This document shows positions 24,482-25,562 of a stretch of DNA of 25,562 bases, piece by piece; the stretch's first letter is position 1; the number at the start of each line of letters is the position of its first letter. The stretch covers positions 1 to 25,562 of the forward strand of contig NZ_CALLWC010000069.1 in the NCBI RefSeq assembly GCF_938015785.1, given 5' to 3'. Below the pieces are notes generated by a model. That model made no database searches. It was not told the DNA's origin and saw only the letters and a program-made list of their open reading frames with translations. A program made the translations under genes and the position numbers. The stretch comes from an uncultured Campylobacter sp. Its GTDB lineage: Bacteria; Campylobacterota; Campylobacteria; Campylobacterales; Campylobacteraceae.

Positions 24482-25500
24482 TCTACAGAGATTTTAACCT
24501 CACGAAATTTATTGCAGCCGCCGGTTGAGCCGCCAAGCTTGACCCGGCGGGTCTAACCGAAAATCTTGGAAATTTAATCGAGCCTAATGCAAGCCTGCTG
24601 TCGTCCACCTGCAGCAATGAAGATGCGAGCGTATTTCGCATAAATGACGATCTTGCGCTCGTGCAGACGCTCGATTTTATCACCCCTTTGGTGGATGATC
24701 CGTTTATCTTCGGACAGATCGCGGCGGCAAACTCCCTAAGCGACGTATTTGCGATGGGCGGCGAAGTGATAAATGCCCTAAACATCGTGGGTTTTGACGA
24801 TTGTCATTTCTCAAACGAAATTCTGCGCGAAATTCTGCGCGGCGGCAAAGACAAGATCAAAGAGTGCGGAGGGGTCTTGGTGGGCGGTCACACCATCTCT
24901 ACCCCCGAAATTTATTACGGACTTAGCGTCACGGGGCGCGTGAATCCGCGTAAATTTTGGAGCAATAACACGGCGCGCGAAGGCGACCTGCTGATCCTAA
25001 CAAAACCTCTCGGTACGGGCATCATCGCTACGGCTATTAAGGCGAAATTTCTTAAATTTGAAGAATTTCGTGACGCGATAGAGAGCATGATTTTGTTAAA
25101 TTTTTATACTGTGGGCGCGTTAGCGGGTCTAAAAATACATGCTGCGACCGATGTGACGGGCTTTGGACTGCTTGGACATGCGCTTGAGATGATTAATGAG
25201 AGCGTGAGTTTTAAAATTTATCCTAGCAGAACCCCGCTTCTAAAAAACGTTACCAGATGCCTTGATGAGGGGTTGATCCCTGCAGGAAGCTATAAAAATT
25301 TGAAATTTATCGCGCCTGGTGTCGATTCCGAGCCGGACATAACGCTTTGTGACGCGCAAACCAGCGGTGGACTTCTGCTTGCCGTAGCGGAAAAGGACGC
25401 GGCTCAAGCGCTTGTAAATTTAAAAAACGCAGGCTACGCTAGTAGCGCTATCATCGGCGAAGTTATAGCACATGCCGAGCATAAAATTTATTTAGTTTAA
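24478..25500 (+). CDS. selD: Selenide, water dikinase with in-frame UGA selenocysteine (Sec17)
   Basis: SelD makes selenophosphate from selenide and ATP. The true start is the ATG at 24478 in the ATGA overlap with yedF. The frame runs through a TGA at 24526-24528 and then stays open to TAA at 25498-25500, giving 340 residues. Translating TGA as Sec gives AAAG-Sec-AAKLDP. Sec17 and Lys20 occupy the positions of catalytic Cys17 and Lys20 of E. coli SelD. The rest is typical: VQTLDFITPLVDDP, FGQIAAANSLSDVFAMGG, GGVLVGGHTI, TDVTGFGLLGH and CDAQTSGGLL. Conventional gene calling would begin it at the GTG at 24661 and lose the active site. Sec-containing SelD is known in several bacteria, including Campylobacter, and makes selenophosphate synthesis depend on its own product. 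Confidence 0.95.
24526..24553 (+). promoter_or_regulatory. Selenocysteine UGA codon and candidate bacterial SECIS hairpin
   Basis: Downstream of the TGA, GACCC (24541-24545) and GGGTC (24549-24553) form a perfect 5-bp stem with a GGC apical loop, 12 bases past the codon. This is near the distance seen for bacterial SECIS elements. An alternative stem, CCGCC (24530-24534) with GGCGG (24546-24550), begins almost directly after the codon. Either could bind SelB; the choice is not settled by sequence. Confidence 0.6.
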
Positions 25501-25538
25501 AATCTTTCCTATTCAGCCCCCTTTAAGCATCGCTCTTG

Positions 25539-25544
25539 TATAAT
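25539..25544 (+). promoter_or_regulatory. -10 element for a gene beyond the right edge
   Basis: TATAAT occurs 39 bases after the selD stop codon, with only 18 bases of the window left. It probably drives the next plus-strand gene outside the window. Confidence 0.4.
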
Positions 25545-25562
25545 CACAATTCTGTTTCGCAC

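Noticed and set aside
24661..25500. SelD starting at GTG 24661
   Set aside because: This start removes the catalytic Sec17/Lys20 region. The upstream frame through TGA encodes conserved SelD sequence and couples to yedF.

Overview
The window looks like chromosome of a Campylobacter or close relative (Campylobacterota). Supporting signs are the selenocysteine-type SelD next to YedF and the formate dehydrogenase cytochrome FdhC, carboxynorspermidine decarboxylase NspC, a typical epsilonproteobacterial ribosomal protein S21, frequent AAATTTTAAAATTT-like intergenic stretches, and GC-rich codon use for this group. That base composition suggests an oral, largely anaerobic species of the C. gracilis/curvus/rectus kind rather than C. 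jejuni. The species is inference.

Layout: 1-600 holds an AT-rich orphan gene. 783-3888 is trpB-trpA followed by a FliO-like membrane protein. 4108-6198 (minus) is a TonB-dependent receptor with heme-receptor motifs behind a promoter full of repeats, including a Fur-box-like palindrome. 6619-7680 is the selenium-linked transporter YedE. 7863-9399 is an AT-rich sulfatase-fold phosphoglycerol-transferase gene broken by a one-base frameshift. 9616-12885 (minus) carries a DsrE-family protein with an atypical end, a secreted clan A glycosidase-like protein, a small membrane protein, rpsU and an LpoB-like lipoprotein. 13055-17447 is a ribonucleotide reductase block: anaerobic NrdD without its glycyl-radical segment, a separate 54-residue gene that carries that segment, the activase NrdG, then the aerobic class I subunit NrdB. 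17730-20323 holds pcm and an orphan McrB-like AAA protein with a degenerate Walker B. 20757-21503 (minus) is moaD-moaE. 21591-25500 is nspC, fdhC, yedF and selD.

Functional themes: (1) selenium and formate respiration. YedE, YedF and SelD supply selenophosphate for selenoproteins, and FdhC anchors formate dehydrogenase, an enzyme that also needs molybdopterin (MoaD, MoaE). SelD itself contains an in-frame UGA at codon 17, with hairpins just downstream; ordinary gene callers would start it about 180 bases too late. (2) DNA precursor synthesis with and without oxygen. The most unusual observation is that the glycyl-radical loop of NrdD is a separate polypeptide with its own start and ribosome binding site, so the active anaerobic enzyme must be assembled from two chains. 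(3) Heme or iron uptake, tryptophan synthesis and polyamine synthesis. No CRISPR array, intact insertion sequence, rRNA or complete tRNA gene was seen.
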